Shown piece by piece: positions 9,218 through 17,049 of a stretch of 64,000 nt of DNA. The stretch is from Planctomycetota bacterium (GTDB lineage: Bacteria > Planctomycetota > Planctomycetia > Pirellulales > Pirellulaceae): assembly GCA_026692845.1 (NCBI GenBank), contig JAPLNM010000141.1, positions 1-64,000 on the forward strand, given 5' to 3'. Positions within the stretch are counted from its first letter, which is position 1; each line of letters starts with the position of its first letter. A program made the position numbers and the translations under genes. The notes beneath the pieces are model-generated. The model searched no databases and had not been told where the DNA came from. It saw only the letters and a program-made list of their open reading frames with translations.

Positions 9218-11810
9218 ATGGTTTGAAGGCATTGGTCGTTGCGAACATCGGTGCGGCTAGGTCGGGGTGATGCCTCAAGATCACATCCTTCATGGAGTTG
9301 TTGTTGACCCAGTCGAGTCCGAGTTGGGTGTAGACATCGGGCGTAAAGTCTTGGGCGGTAAACCGATCGCTTTTGAGTCGGCGCGAGGCCATGAGGATAA
9401 AGATACGAAAGGTTGTATCGCTGAACCCGAAGCCTTCGGGCTTGGCTTCGGCCAAGGTACCGACGAGCAGATCGAGGTCATCGACTTTGTCGGAGCCATC
9501 GGGATGGGTTCCGTAGACTTCGCGCAATCGGCCAGCGATGGTTTGGTCTTGGGGCGTATTGAACTCGTTGAACGAGCCAATAGGTTTCATCCTCAGCTCG
9601 GTTCGAAAGCGGTTGTATCGTGGGATTTGTCGTTCCCGATCCCGCAAAATATCGATAGTCGCAAGATCGAGCAGTTCTCCGGTTACGGGGTTGCGAAAGC
9701 GTCGCAGGAAGTTCGGATAGTTGTTGAGGCTCAGAGCACCAGGCAGTTCGGTACCGAACGAGTAGAGGACTTCTTCTTCGCAGAAGGATTCCCAGACCTT
9801 CAACGAGCCTTCTTGGCCGACGGCACCGAGCCCTACCTCTAGGGAGCAGCGTTGGACTTTGTTTGGGTTCGTGTGGCTTTTGAGTGTTATGGAATCCGGC
9901 ATCAAGGAATGCATGCGATAGACGGCGACGAATTCCTCGGTCAGGCTGTAGGGGGCCGCATGGTGATTGATCCCTGAACCGGGGATCCCCCAGAACGCTT
10001 CATTGAGGCCGAGTCGACCGATAGCATCGATGAGCCGATCGGAGAACAGACCGAACCAGTTGGCATTCATCGACACTTCAAGCATCGGGTTGGCGAGGAT
10101 CGCCGGAGTCCATTCGATCGTGTGGATTTTGGCCATCAGGGCCGCGTTGATCAGGCGAGCTTTTTGAAAGAGATGTTCGCTGGACCAATTCGGGTACTGC
10201 GCGGCTAGCGCATCGCAGATCGCGTTGTGTTCCTTTACGAACAATTCGTGCAGCAGGCTTAGGCCCAGCCACCAATTGTCAAAAAAACCGGTGTTCGCAT
10301 CGCCCGAAGGGGTATGGACCGATTGCAGATAGGGGCATGAGGAATTCTTCAGTGCATCGGTTTTCCAGGTTTGTGCGCCGTAGATTTGCGAAGCGTCCCA
10401 CCAATGGGATTCGGAGTTCACGTAGGTATCAGGCGCGTTTTGTTGGTCTTGAAAGCGACGGGTCGGATCGGCTCGAGTGCGGGAGACTCGCATGGGCGAA
10501 TCGGGCCATCGGTCGTGCTCGGGGTCCTCTCGGGTATCGACTTCAAAGGGTTGTGCATCGAGAGTTTCCGTGGGGGTACCATGGCTGAACCAACCGTGGG
10601 TTTGGAATTGGATCCATGCGGCAGCAAGAAGGTTGATCGATGGGGCGTAGAGGGTGTTGTCGGGTCGGTTCGGATCGCGCGCTAGGAGTTTGCAACTGAC
10701 GACTCGGGGGTTTGGGCTGAGCAAACGCGAGTTAGGGGAATCGGGTGCTGCTTCGAGCGATTCGAAGGGCATGTTTCTGCCGAAGCGCGCATCGGGATGG
10801 CTCCGTGTGAATTGCGTCGAAGGGGTTCCCGGGGGAGATTGGCTAGCGATCCCCATGGTGGGGTTTTGCGGATCGTTGAAACTGCCGTCGGAGGTCCTCC
10901 ATAGGCCCGAAAAGGGGCACTGGGGTAGGTTGGGATTTGGGCTGGGAATCGGCGCGATCAGCCCGGTCGGATCCGTCACGGCGATTTGGTCTTGCGAGGT
11001 GCTATGCAGATTGTAGATGCGCAATTCCTCGCGGAGGGCTGCGAGGTTGGCGATGCCAACCCATTTGGGCAACTCATGCCAGGCCCAAAATCGGTTGATC
11101 GTACGAAACAGCAATAGGAAGCTTTGACCGAACAGGGAGCGATGGTCGAAAGGTTGGTACATGGTGCGCAGCGTCAGCGCGACCAGGACCAGCACCAGGG
11201 AGAACAGGTAGGTCAGCCAGACCGGCGAGCTGTTGCTGGCGATCGTCGAAACGGTGCATTGCAAAAACACGGCCAGCGAGAGGACCGAGCGTTCGATACG
11301 TAGGAACTTATCGAGGAGCGATTGGTGGACCACCGGGGTGCGAGGGTCGCAAGGGGCGGAACGACTAGCATCTTTGAAGATATCCCAGCCCGAGATGCAT
11401 AAATCGGCAAGCCACCATAAACCCAGCGATGCGCGGGCGATTCCAAGCGACTGCGACGTGCGGTATTGCAGAAAGATAGGGATCGCGAACATCACGTAGG
11501 CCAAGAGCCAAAGGCTCCACCATCCGATCTGGCTCGACGCGTTTCCGGCCAGGGCTCTATGTCGGTAGCTAGGCAAGGGGCGTTCGTACCGATGGAGCGA
11601 AGGCTGGCGATGGAAGATCAAGATCGCGATGGCCAAGTAGGCCAAGACATTTTCGATGGCAAGCCAACTTCGGTAGGTCGGGTTCCCCCATTCGGGCAAC
11701 CCGGCGAGCCAAGAGAGCGATCCGATGGCGAGCATCGCCAAAATCACCGCAAGGCTCAGGGTCATGACGGTGAACACACGCCGCTTGAAAAGAACTCCCC
11801 GTTGGTTCAT
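9210..11810 (-). CDS. Fatty-acid alpha-dioxygenase-like heme peroxidase with N-terminal membrane domain
   Basis: From about residue 290 this 866-aa protein closely follows plant alpha-dioxygenases, heme enzymes that insert O2 at C-alpha of fatty acids. Motifs in order are RTSDGSFNDPQNPTMG, RFGRNMP, WIQFQTHGW with the distal His, HWWDASQIYG, FVKEHNAICDAL, ARLINAALMAKIHTIEWTP, PYSLTEEF, YRMHSLMPD with the probable proximal His, DLATIDILRDRERQIPRYN and FILMASRRL. The family is normally about 640 aa. The extra N-terminus of roughly 200 residues holds about five hydrophobic segments, which would tether the enzyme to the membrane, close to lipid substrate. The domain call is confident; the substrate and the function of the membrane part are inferred. 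Confidence 0.85.
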   Translation of the reverse strand: MNQRGVLFKRRVFTVMTLSLAVILAMLAIGSLSWLAGLPEWGNPTYRSWLAIENVLAYLAIAILIFHRQPSLHRYERPLPSYRHRALAGNASSQIGWWSLWLLAYVMFAIPIFLQYRTSQSLGIARASLGLWWLADLCISGWDIFKDASRSAPCDPRTPVVHQSLLDKFLRIERSVLSLAVFLQCTVSTIASNSSPVWLTYLFSLVLVLVALTLRTMYQPFDHRSLFGQSFLLLFRTINRFWAWHELPKWVGIANLAALREELRIYNLHSTSQDQIAVTDPTGLIAPIPSPNPNLPQCPFSGLWRTSDGSFNDPQNPTMGIASQSPPGTPSTQFTRSHPDARFGRNMPFESLEAAPDSPNSRLLSPNPRVVSCKLLARDPNRPDNTLYAPSINLLAAAWIQFQTHGWFSHGTPTETLDAQPFEVDTREDPEHDRWPDSPMRVSRTRADPTRRFQDQQNAPDTYVNSESHWWDASQIYGAQTWKTDALKNSSCPYLQSVHTPSGDANTGFFDNWWLGLSLLHELFVKEHNAICDALAAQYPNWSSEHLFQKARLINAALMAKIHTIEWTPAILANPMLEVSMNANWFGLFSDRLIDAIGRLGLNEAFWGIPGSGINHHAAPYSLTEEFVAVYRMHSLMPDSITLKSHTNPNKVQRCSLEVGLGAVGQEGSLKVWESFCEEEVLYSFGTELPGALSLNNYPNFLRRFRNPVTGELLDLATIDILRDRERQIPRYNRFRTELRMKPIGSFNEFNTPQDQTIAGRLREVYGTHPDGSDKVDDLDLLVGTLAEAKPEGFGFSDTTFRIFILMASRRLKSDRFTAQDFTPDVYTQLGLDWVNNNSMKDVILRHHPDLAAPMFATTNAFKPWR

Positions 11811-12112
11811 AGGATTCGCGACTCGCTCTGGGCTGAATTTCTGTTAAACCTAATTTCTACCAAAGATAGTTCCGTCAAACCAAAATTTGTTGAAAGCGCG
11901 CAGGGTGACTCGGGGTAATTATGCCCGACTGAGCCCTCTGGAGAAACCCGGGGACAGTCCCCGCGTTTTTAGCGGAACGGCGCAAGCCGTCCGGTGATAA
12001 ATCATTGGGAAATCGAGTGCGTTAGACGACTCACCGGAGTGCTTGCGCACTTCCGCTAACACGAATTCAACGCCACTGTTGGCTTCACGCAGGCGAGGCC
12101 GTGATTGGCAAA
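11811..12112. repeat. Intergenic region with an inverted pair of REP-like palindromes
   Basis: Two 27-bp elements, 11971-11997 (plus) and 12031-12057 (inverted), share the ends AGCGGAA and TCCGGTGA. Each has a small stem around the loop GCAA, CGGC/GCCG in one and GTGC/GCAC in the other, so the stem bases differ in a compensatory way. A 15-bp palindrome, CGGGGACAGTCCCCG, lies just before at 11949-11963. Such paired short palindromes resemble REP/BIME elements. The rest of the gap has no convincing gene. Confidence 0.65.
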
Positions 12113-12147
12113 CAAAAAAGCCGAGGTGATTTGGTCACCCCGGCTTT
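12113..12147 (-). terminator. Intrinsic terminator of the glutathione peroxidase gene
   Basis: AAAGCCG at 12117-12123 pairs with CGGCTTT at 12141-12147, and an inner GGTGA/TCACC stem (12125-12129 with 12135-12139) closes a 5-nt loop, with one mismatch between the two stems. On the minus strand the hairpin ends in a run of six Ts, 40 bp past the peroxidase stop codon. Confidence 0.8.
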
Positions 12148-12188
12148 GTGATTGCGGTTACAGATTAAGGACAAAAGACCCAGCAGGA

Positions 12189-12788
12189 CTAGTTGCCCAG
12201 GGCCTTTTCGATCGTTGCGGTCAGTTCGGCCGACATCGGTTCGACACCGGATCCGAAACGTCCGATGACGTTGCCCTTACGGTCGACGAGGAACTTTTCG
12301 AAGTTCCATTTGACGTTGCCTTTGCCGGCAGGTTTGGTTTCGACTCCGGTCAAGTAGCCATACAGAGGGCAGGCTTTGCCTTTGGTATCGTCATTGACAG
12401 TGACCTTATCGAGCATGTCGAACGTTACGTTGTACTTGCTCGAGCAGAACTGCTTGATCTCGTCGTTGGAGCCTGGCTCTTGGCCACCGAATTGGTTGCA
12501 AGGAACTCCGATGACGGCTAGGCCTTTGGAGTTGTACTTCTCGTGGAGTTGTTGCAGTCCGGTGTACTGCTTTGTGTAACCGCACTTGCTTGCGACGTTG
12601 ACAAACAAAACGACTTTGCCTTCGTACTTGCTCAATTCGACCGATTGGCCGTCGATGTTCTTCATGCTGAAGGCCAGTGCTGGAGGTGCTGGCTGGTTGG
12701 TTTCTTCGGCGAACGAGGAGGACATAAGAGCCATAGCGACGATACCTGCGAGAAGTTTACGAGAACCGAGGAAAGATCTGGGGGACAT
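12189..12788 (-). CDS. Exported glutathione peroxidase family protein
   Basis: This 199-aa protein has a signal peptide ending near SSFA-EE, followed by a complete GPx fold. The catalytic tetrad is visible: Cys69 in NVASKCGYT, Gln103 in NQFGGQEP, and Trp161/Asn162 in KWNFEKF. A second Cys (Cys115, in KQFCSSKYNV) occupies the usual resolving position of thioredoxin-dependent GPx enzymes, so it probably reduces hydroperoxides with a thioredoxin-like donor rather than glutathione. The leader puts it in the periplasm. An intrinsic terminator follows, and three phased TGGACCA repeats lie 45 bp upstream of its start. Confidence 0.9.
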   Translation of the reverse strand: MSPRSFLGSRKLLAGIVAMALMSSSFAEETNQPAPPALAFSMKNIDGQSVELSKYEGKVVLFVNVASKCGYTKQYTGLQQLHEKYNSKGLAVIGVPCNQFGGQEPGSNDEIKQFCSSKYNVTFDMLDKVTVNDDTKGKACPLYGYLTGVETKPAGKGNVKWNFEKFLVDRKGNVIGRFGSGVEPMSAELTATIEKALGN

Positions 12789-12832
12789 AGGATACTCCTG
12801 TCAAAGGACGGGTTGAGGAATTCAGGCGAAAA

Positions 12833-12859
12833 TGGACCAGGCTGGACCACGTTGGACCA
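12833..12859. promoter_or_regulatory. Three TGGACCA repeats with exact 10-bp spacing
   Basis: TGGACCA occurs at 12833-12839, 12843-12849 and 12853-12859, one helical turn apart, between the end of lysA and the start of the peroxidase gene, both on the minus strand. The phasing suits cooperative binding of a regulator. TGGACCA is nearly palindromic, so either strand could be read. Confidence 0.35.
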
Positions 12860-12886
12860 GACTCGGTCATAGATTATTCTAGAGGG

Positions 12887-14173
12887 TCAAGCCTTAGGCG
12901 GGGGTGGAATTTGCTCGCCACGGATCAGATCGTCGTAGGTTTCTCGGGAGCGAATGCAGTGGATCGAGCCGTCCTCGATGAGCAGTTCTGGGGTTCGGAA
13001 ACGGCCGTTGTAGTTGCTCGACATGACAAAACCGTAGGCGCCGGCGACTTCCAGGACCAGCAAATCCCCGACCTTGGCCACAGGCAACTGGCGTTTGGCG
13101 ACAAAACCGCCCTCTTCTTGGGTGAAGATATCCCCGCTTTCGCACAGGGGCCCGCCGACGACGACCTCGATAAGATCTTTGTCCGATGGTTGGTGACCTC
13201 GATGGCAGATGGAGATCGGGTGATAGGCACCATAGAGGATTGGGCGTGCAAGGTCATTGAAACCTGCATCGAGCAGGTAGAAGGTATTCTCACCCATCTT
13301 TTTTACCGAGCGGATTTCGGCGACCAGGAAGCCGCTTTCGGCGACGAGGTATCTGCCCGGTTCGATTTCCAAGCGCAGTGGATGTCCGAACGAAGCGGCG
13401 AGTCGGTTGCGGGTTTGGTCCCACAGACGGTAGTAGCGATCCAGATCGACGTAGCTTTGGCCTTGGCGATAAGGGACAGGCAGTCCGCCCCCGGCGCTGA
13501 TGGTCGTCAGGGTGCGTCCGATTTGCATCGCGATTTTCTCGAGTGCATCGCAGACCTGGGACAGGTGTTCCAAGTCGGTACCCGAGCCGATGTGCATGTG
13601 CAGGCCGGTGATGACGATGTTGTGCAGGTCGGCTAGGCGGAGGCATTCGTCGATCTGGTCGTGCCAAATCCCGTGCTTGGACTGCGGGCCACCGGTGTTG
13701 GTTTTTTGGCTATGACCGTGACCGAATCCGGGGTTGATCCGCAGGGTGACACTCGAGCCCGGAACGGCGCGTCCGAGTTGCTCGATCATGTCAGGGGAAC
13801 CGCAGTTGACGTGCAGTCCGAGTTTTTTGATGATCGCAAGGGCCTCTTGGTCGAACACATCGGCCGTGTAGACGATCGCATGGGGATTGGTACGTGGGTC
13901 GTAGCCTGCCGACAGGGCGCGTTGGACCTCACCGGCACTGACCGCGTCGACGACCACGCCGAGTCGCCGCAAGCGATCGAGGATCGCGATGTTCGAGCAA
14001 GCTTTTTGCGCGTAGCGGATGACATCGAAGGCCTTCAGATCGGCGACCTTTTGGGCGATGGTGGCCATGTCATAGATGTAGCATGGTGTGCCGTAGTGTT
14101 GGACGATCGACTCGATCGATTGCCCAGCGATTTCGCGGCGTAGGACGGGGAACAAAGAGTCTGGACTCGACAT
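12887..14173 (-). CDS. lysA: Diaminopimelate decarboxylase
   Basis: This 428-aa PLP-dependent fold-III decarboxylase converts meso-diaminopimelate to lysine, the last step of the pathway. The PLP lysine is Lys57 in RYAQKACSN. Further motifs are HIGSGTDLEHLSQV, the glycine-rich SAGGGLPVPYR, EPGRYLVAESG, and the substrate-site GGPLCESGDIF and GAYGFVMSSNYNGR, all as expected for LysA. Length is typical. It lies 46 bp after the rhomboid gene in a same-strand run. The YAxKA(N) motif reads YAQKACSN, a mild deviation that does not affect the call. Confidence 0.93.
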   Translation of the reverse strand: MSSPDSLFPVLRREIAGQSIESIVQHYGTPCYIYDMATIAQKVADLKAFDVIRYAQKACSNIAILDRLRRLGVVVDAVSAGEVQRALSAGYDPRTNPHAIVYTADVFDQEALAIIKKLGLHVNCGSPDMIEQLGRAVPGSSVTLRINPGFGHGHSQKTNTGGPQSKHGIWHDQIDECLRLADLHNIVITGLHMHIGSGTDLEHLSQVCDALEKIAMQIGRTLTTISAGGGLPVPYRQGQSYVDLDRYYRLWDQTRNRLAASFGHPLRLEIEPGRYLVAESGFLVAEIRSVKKMGENTFYLLDAGFNDLARPILYGAYHPISICHRGHQPSDKDLIEVVVGGPLCESGDIFTQEEGGFVAKRQLPVAKVGDLLVLEVAGAYGFVMSSNYNGRFRTPELLIEDGSIHCIRSRETYDDLIRGEQIPPPPKA

Positions 14174-14219
14174 GAAAACTGAGGAACTCCAACGAGGAAT
14201 GAAACTTGGCTCGAGACGG

Positions 14220-15128
14220 CTAGGAACCCAACCGCTTTTTATTTCTAACGCTTTGGGAATACTTCTCCAAAAACTTCTTTTCGCGACCGGTCAGTGAGTC
14301 TTTGCCTGAGGCATGAATTTTTTCTAGGATACGGTCGGCTTCTTTGGCCTCGAGTTCTTGGTCGCTGAGCGTCGCGTCGTCAGATGTGTGGAGCCTGAAC
14401 TTGCGTCGCTTCCACCATCGCTGGATCGATTCGACACCTTGGCGGGGATCCTGCAGCTTGGTGAAATTCCAGCCGAGGAAAAAATAGAGGGTTGCAAACA
14501 GGATCCCCAGAAGGTGGACATCGTAGGCGATTCCAGGACCCGAGCTCGAGAAAAAATTCGTCAGGACGAAGATCACCCCGAGGACCCAAGCGGGCATCGG
14601 AAAGACGATGAAGTAGACCGTCGCGTTGGGGTAGTTGTAGACAAAGAGCATCGAGATACACAGCACAGCGCCCGAGGCACCTAGAACCGTTGAAACATCG
14701 GAGCCTAAGCCTCGGAAGATCATCGACCCGATGCCACAGAACAGAGCGGCTAACATGTAGATCTTAAGAAACTCGACCCGACCGTAGCGAGACTCGACCG
14801 AGCGGCCCATGAAGTACAGGCTGAGCATGTTGAAGAAAATGTGGCCGATGTTCGTCGAGGAGTGGGCAAAAGCGTAAGTGATCGCTTTGAACCACAACCA
14901 CGGCTTCCAGAGCGTATCGGAGCCCAGCGCTAAGGCTTCATTGACCGAGCCTTGGCTTGTCAGGGATGGATTGCCGAACAGGAGATTGACGACAAAGACG
15001 ATCACATTGAGGATGATCAGTTGAGCGACGGCCGATTGTTGGTTCCAACTTGGCCGCAAATCAACGTCTTGGTCGCTTTGGTAATACCCTCGGTCTTGAT
15101 ACCCCATATGGTTGCCGGTTTGCCACAA
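14220..15128 (-). CDS. Rhomboid family intramembrane serine protease
   Basis: This 302-aa polytopic protein has about six membrane segments between residues 30 and 225. The catalytic dyad is visible: Ser152 in LGASGAV (the GxSG motif) and His205 in AYDVHLLGIL. His96 and Asn100 in HIFFNMLSLYFMG complete the conserved active-site shell. A cytoplasmic basic/acidic C-terminal tail (about 230-302) follows and has no recognised domain. Rhomboids cleave single-pass membrane proteins within the bilayer; the target here is unknown. The first ATG gives seven extra residues, and the second Met (MGYQDRG) is an alternative start. It is 16 bp after the ABC-associated orphan on the same strand. Confidence 0.9.
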   Translation of the reverse strand: MWQTGNHMGYQDRGYYQSDQDVDLRPSWNQQSAVAQLIILNVIVFVVNLLFGNPSLTSQGSVNEALALGSDTLWKPWLWFKAITYAFAHSSTNIGHIFFNMLSLYFMGRSVESRYGRVEFLKIYMLAALFCGIGSMIFRGLGSDVSTVLGASGAVLCISMLFVYNYPNATVYFIVFPMPAWVLGVIFVLTNFFSSSGPGIAYDVHLLGILFATLYFFLGWNFTKLQDPRQGVESIQRWWKRRKFRLHTSDDATLSDQELEAKEADRILEKIHASGKDSLTGREKKFLEKYSQSVRNKKRLGS

Positions 15129-15144
15129 CGCTGCGCGAGCGTCG

Positions 15145-17049
15145 CTACGAACCAGGATTCTCCAGAGCGGGTGGTCGGGCTGGGGCGTTTGGGATACTCG
15201 GGCTAACGGCCTTTTGAGGTTCGGGCGACTCAGCAGGCATTGGCTCAGCAGGCATTGGCTCAGCAGGTTTTGGCTCGCCAGCAGGCATTGGCTCAGCAGG
15301 TTTTGGCTCGCCAGCAGGATCTTGGACTTTAGGAATCAGATCCTTTGGGCTGATCGCCGGGGCAGGGTTTGAGCCGGGGGTCTCTCCTGGGGATGGGCTT
15401 GGGACACCGTTGGCAATACCGTAGGCTTTGGCCAGCGGGGTGCTGAAGAAGTCTTCTGGGCTTCCGAGTTTCAGAGCGTTGGCGTTCCAATCCGCGAGGG
15501 TTTTCTCGATATCAAAGCCTAGGTAGTCGGCATCGTAGGCGCGTCGAAACTGCATGAACTCGTAGAGAACGAATCGCTCATCGATATCTTCGTCGATGAG
15601 TTTCTTGTAGCGGTTGGTAGCTTTGAGTACATCGCCGCCGACATCTTCGGTCATGATGACAGGATAGAAGCGGAAGACTTTATCCCATCGGACGAAGGCT
15701 TCTTCGTACTTCTCGACAGCGCCTTTGATATCGGCGACATCGATGAGTTTGTTGGCTTCATAAATCATGCGACGGGCATCGACCATGATTTGCTGTTGTT
15801 CGGCCAGTGCCCGGGTTTCCCAGTAGGCGTAGTTGACTTGGTCTCGCAGCGAGCTGGTCGACTTGGCATACTCTTCAGCAGCACCGAGTTGGACGGCCAT
15901 TTCGAGGGCTTTGATTTGATTGTCGCGGGGCAGTTCGTTGGCAAGTTCTTGGTAGGTCGGTTCGACGGCGAGTTGGAACTCGGCGGCCCACATGCGTTCT
16001 TCGGTGTTCCGTTGATCGTCGGGTTTGTCGAAGGCTTGGGCTTTGCGTGGATTGCTCGCTCCGTATTTGGCTTTCTTGGCTTCGATGACCTTCTCGCGGC
16101 CGGCGCTGGTCAGATCGATGAATTGGCGTTGGAGACGTTCGACGTCTTTACGAGCCGTATCGATGCTTCGGAGGGTCACAGGGACATATCCGGTGGTAGC
16201 CAATTCGCGGTTCCCGAAGTCCTTCCATTCACGGCTAGCTTTTTCCCAGACGAACTTCGCGCGTTCATCGAGGATCCCTTCGTCCTCGATGGCTTCTCCG
16301 TGGTACATCTGCCAGAGCGGTCCGTAACTAAAGAGAAGGTGGGGAGACTTTTTGATGGCGATACCGGCTGATACCAATTGGTAGGCTTGTTCGAACCATT
16401 GTTTTCCGACCAGCCAGTTATCGGGTTTTCGATCGGGTCCGAGTGCATCATCGGACTTGGCGTTGAGCCCTTGCTCGACAAAGTACTTGTGGAACTCGTC
16501 GTCGTTTCGGAACAGTTCGCGGTATTGAAGTTTTTCGTCGGCTTTTCCCATTTTGGCACCGACATACTGACCTAGATCGTATTGGAGGATGGGTTTTCTG
16601 GCATTGAACTTGGTCCCTTTGACTAGATAGTCGATCCCTTTTTTGACCCACTCGTAGCGTTGGCGGTAATCTTCGAATTCAGGCGAGACGTTGTAGCTCA
16701 GGTTGTGGGCTTGGTGTTGCCAGACGCTGATCATGTGGGGTTGTAGCAGCGCGATCTGGTTGAGCGTTGCGCTGAAGCGGTCGAAGTACTTTTCTTCTTT
16801 GTAGTGGTCGGCTTGCATCCAGAGAATACTCGCGGCGATGCCTCGCATGCCCAGGGTAGCGAGTTTCATGCTTTCGCTCGCCGGGTCGAGCTTACCTAAG
16901 TCCGCTTGGCCAATCGAGTAGCGGCTGCGGAGTTCGGCGATCTTTCCGGACCCTTTGGTGGGGGGTTTCCCCAAGTAAAACAGGGGGAAGAGCAATGCCA
17001 CCATCGCCAGGATGTAAATAATTTTTCGACTAAGAGATCGATTGTTCAC
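15145..17049 (-). CDS. ABC-exporter-associated membrane-anchored protein, unknown function
   Basis: This 634-aa protein has one N-terminal membrane segment (about residues 9-26, IIYILAMVALLFPLFYLG). A long helical region of TPR-like character follows, then a Pro/Glu/Ala-rich tail with repeated GEPKPAEPMPAE units (about 585-620). No catalytic motif is recognised. Its ATG overlaps the stop of the upstream ABC permease by 4 bp (ATGA), so it is almost certainly made with the transporter and probably acts on the outer face of the membrane as a partner protein. This role is inferred from context only. Confidence 0.6.
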   Translation of the reverse strand: MNNRSLSRKIIYILAMVALLFPLFYLGKPPTKGSGKIAELRSRYSIGQADLGKLDPASESMKLATLGMRGIAASILWMQADHYKEEKYFDRFSATLNQIALLQPHMISVWQHQAHNLSYNVSPEFEDYRQRYEWVKKGIDYLVKGTKFNARKPILQYDLGQYVGAKMGKADEKLQYRELFRNDDEFHKYFVEQGLNAKSDDALGPDRKPDNWLVGKQWFEQAYQLVSAGIAIKKSPHLLFSYGPLWQMYHGEAIEDEGILDERAKFVWEKASREWKDFGNRELATTGYVPVTLRSIDTARKDVERLQRQFIDLTSAGREKVIEAKKAKYGASNPRKAQAFDKPDDQRNTEERMWAAEFQLAVEPTYQELANELPRDNQIKALEMAVQLGAAEEYAKSTSSLRDQVNYAYWETRALAEQQQIMVDARRMIYEANKLIDVADIKGAVEKYEEAFVRWDKVFRFYPVIMTEDVGGDVLKATNRYKKLIDEDIDERFVLYEFMQFRRAYDADYLGFDIEKTLADWNANALKLGSPEDFFSTPLAKAYGIANGVPSPSPGETPGSNPAPAISPKDLIPKVQDPAGEPKPAEPMPAGEPKPAEPMPAEPMPAESPEPQKAVSPSIPNAPARPPALENPGS

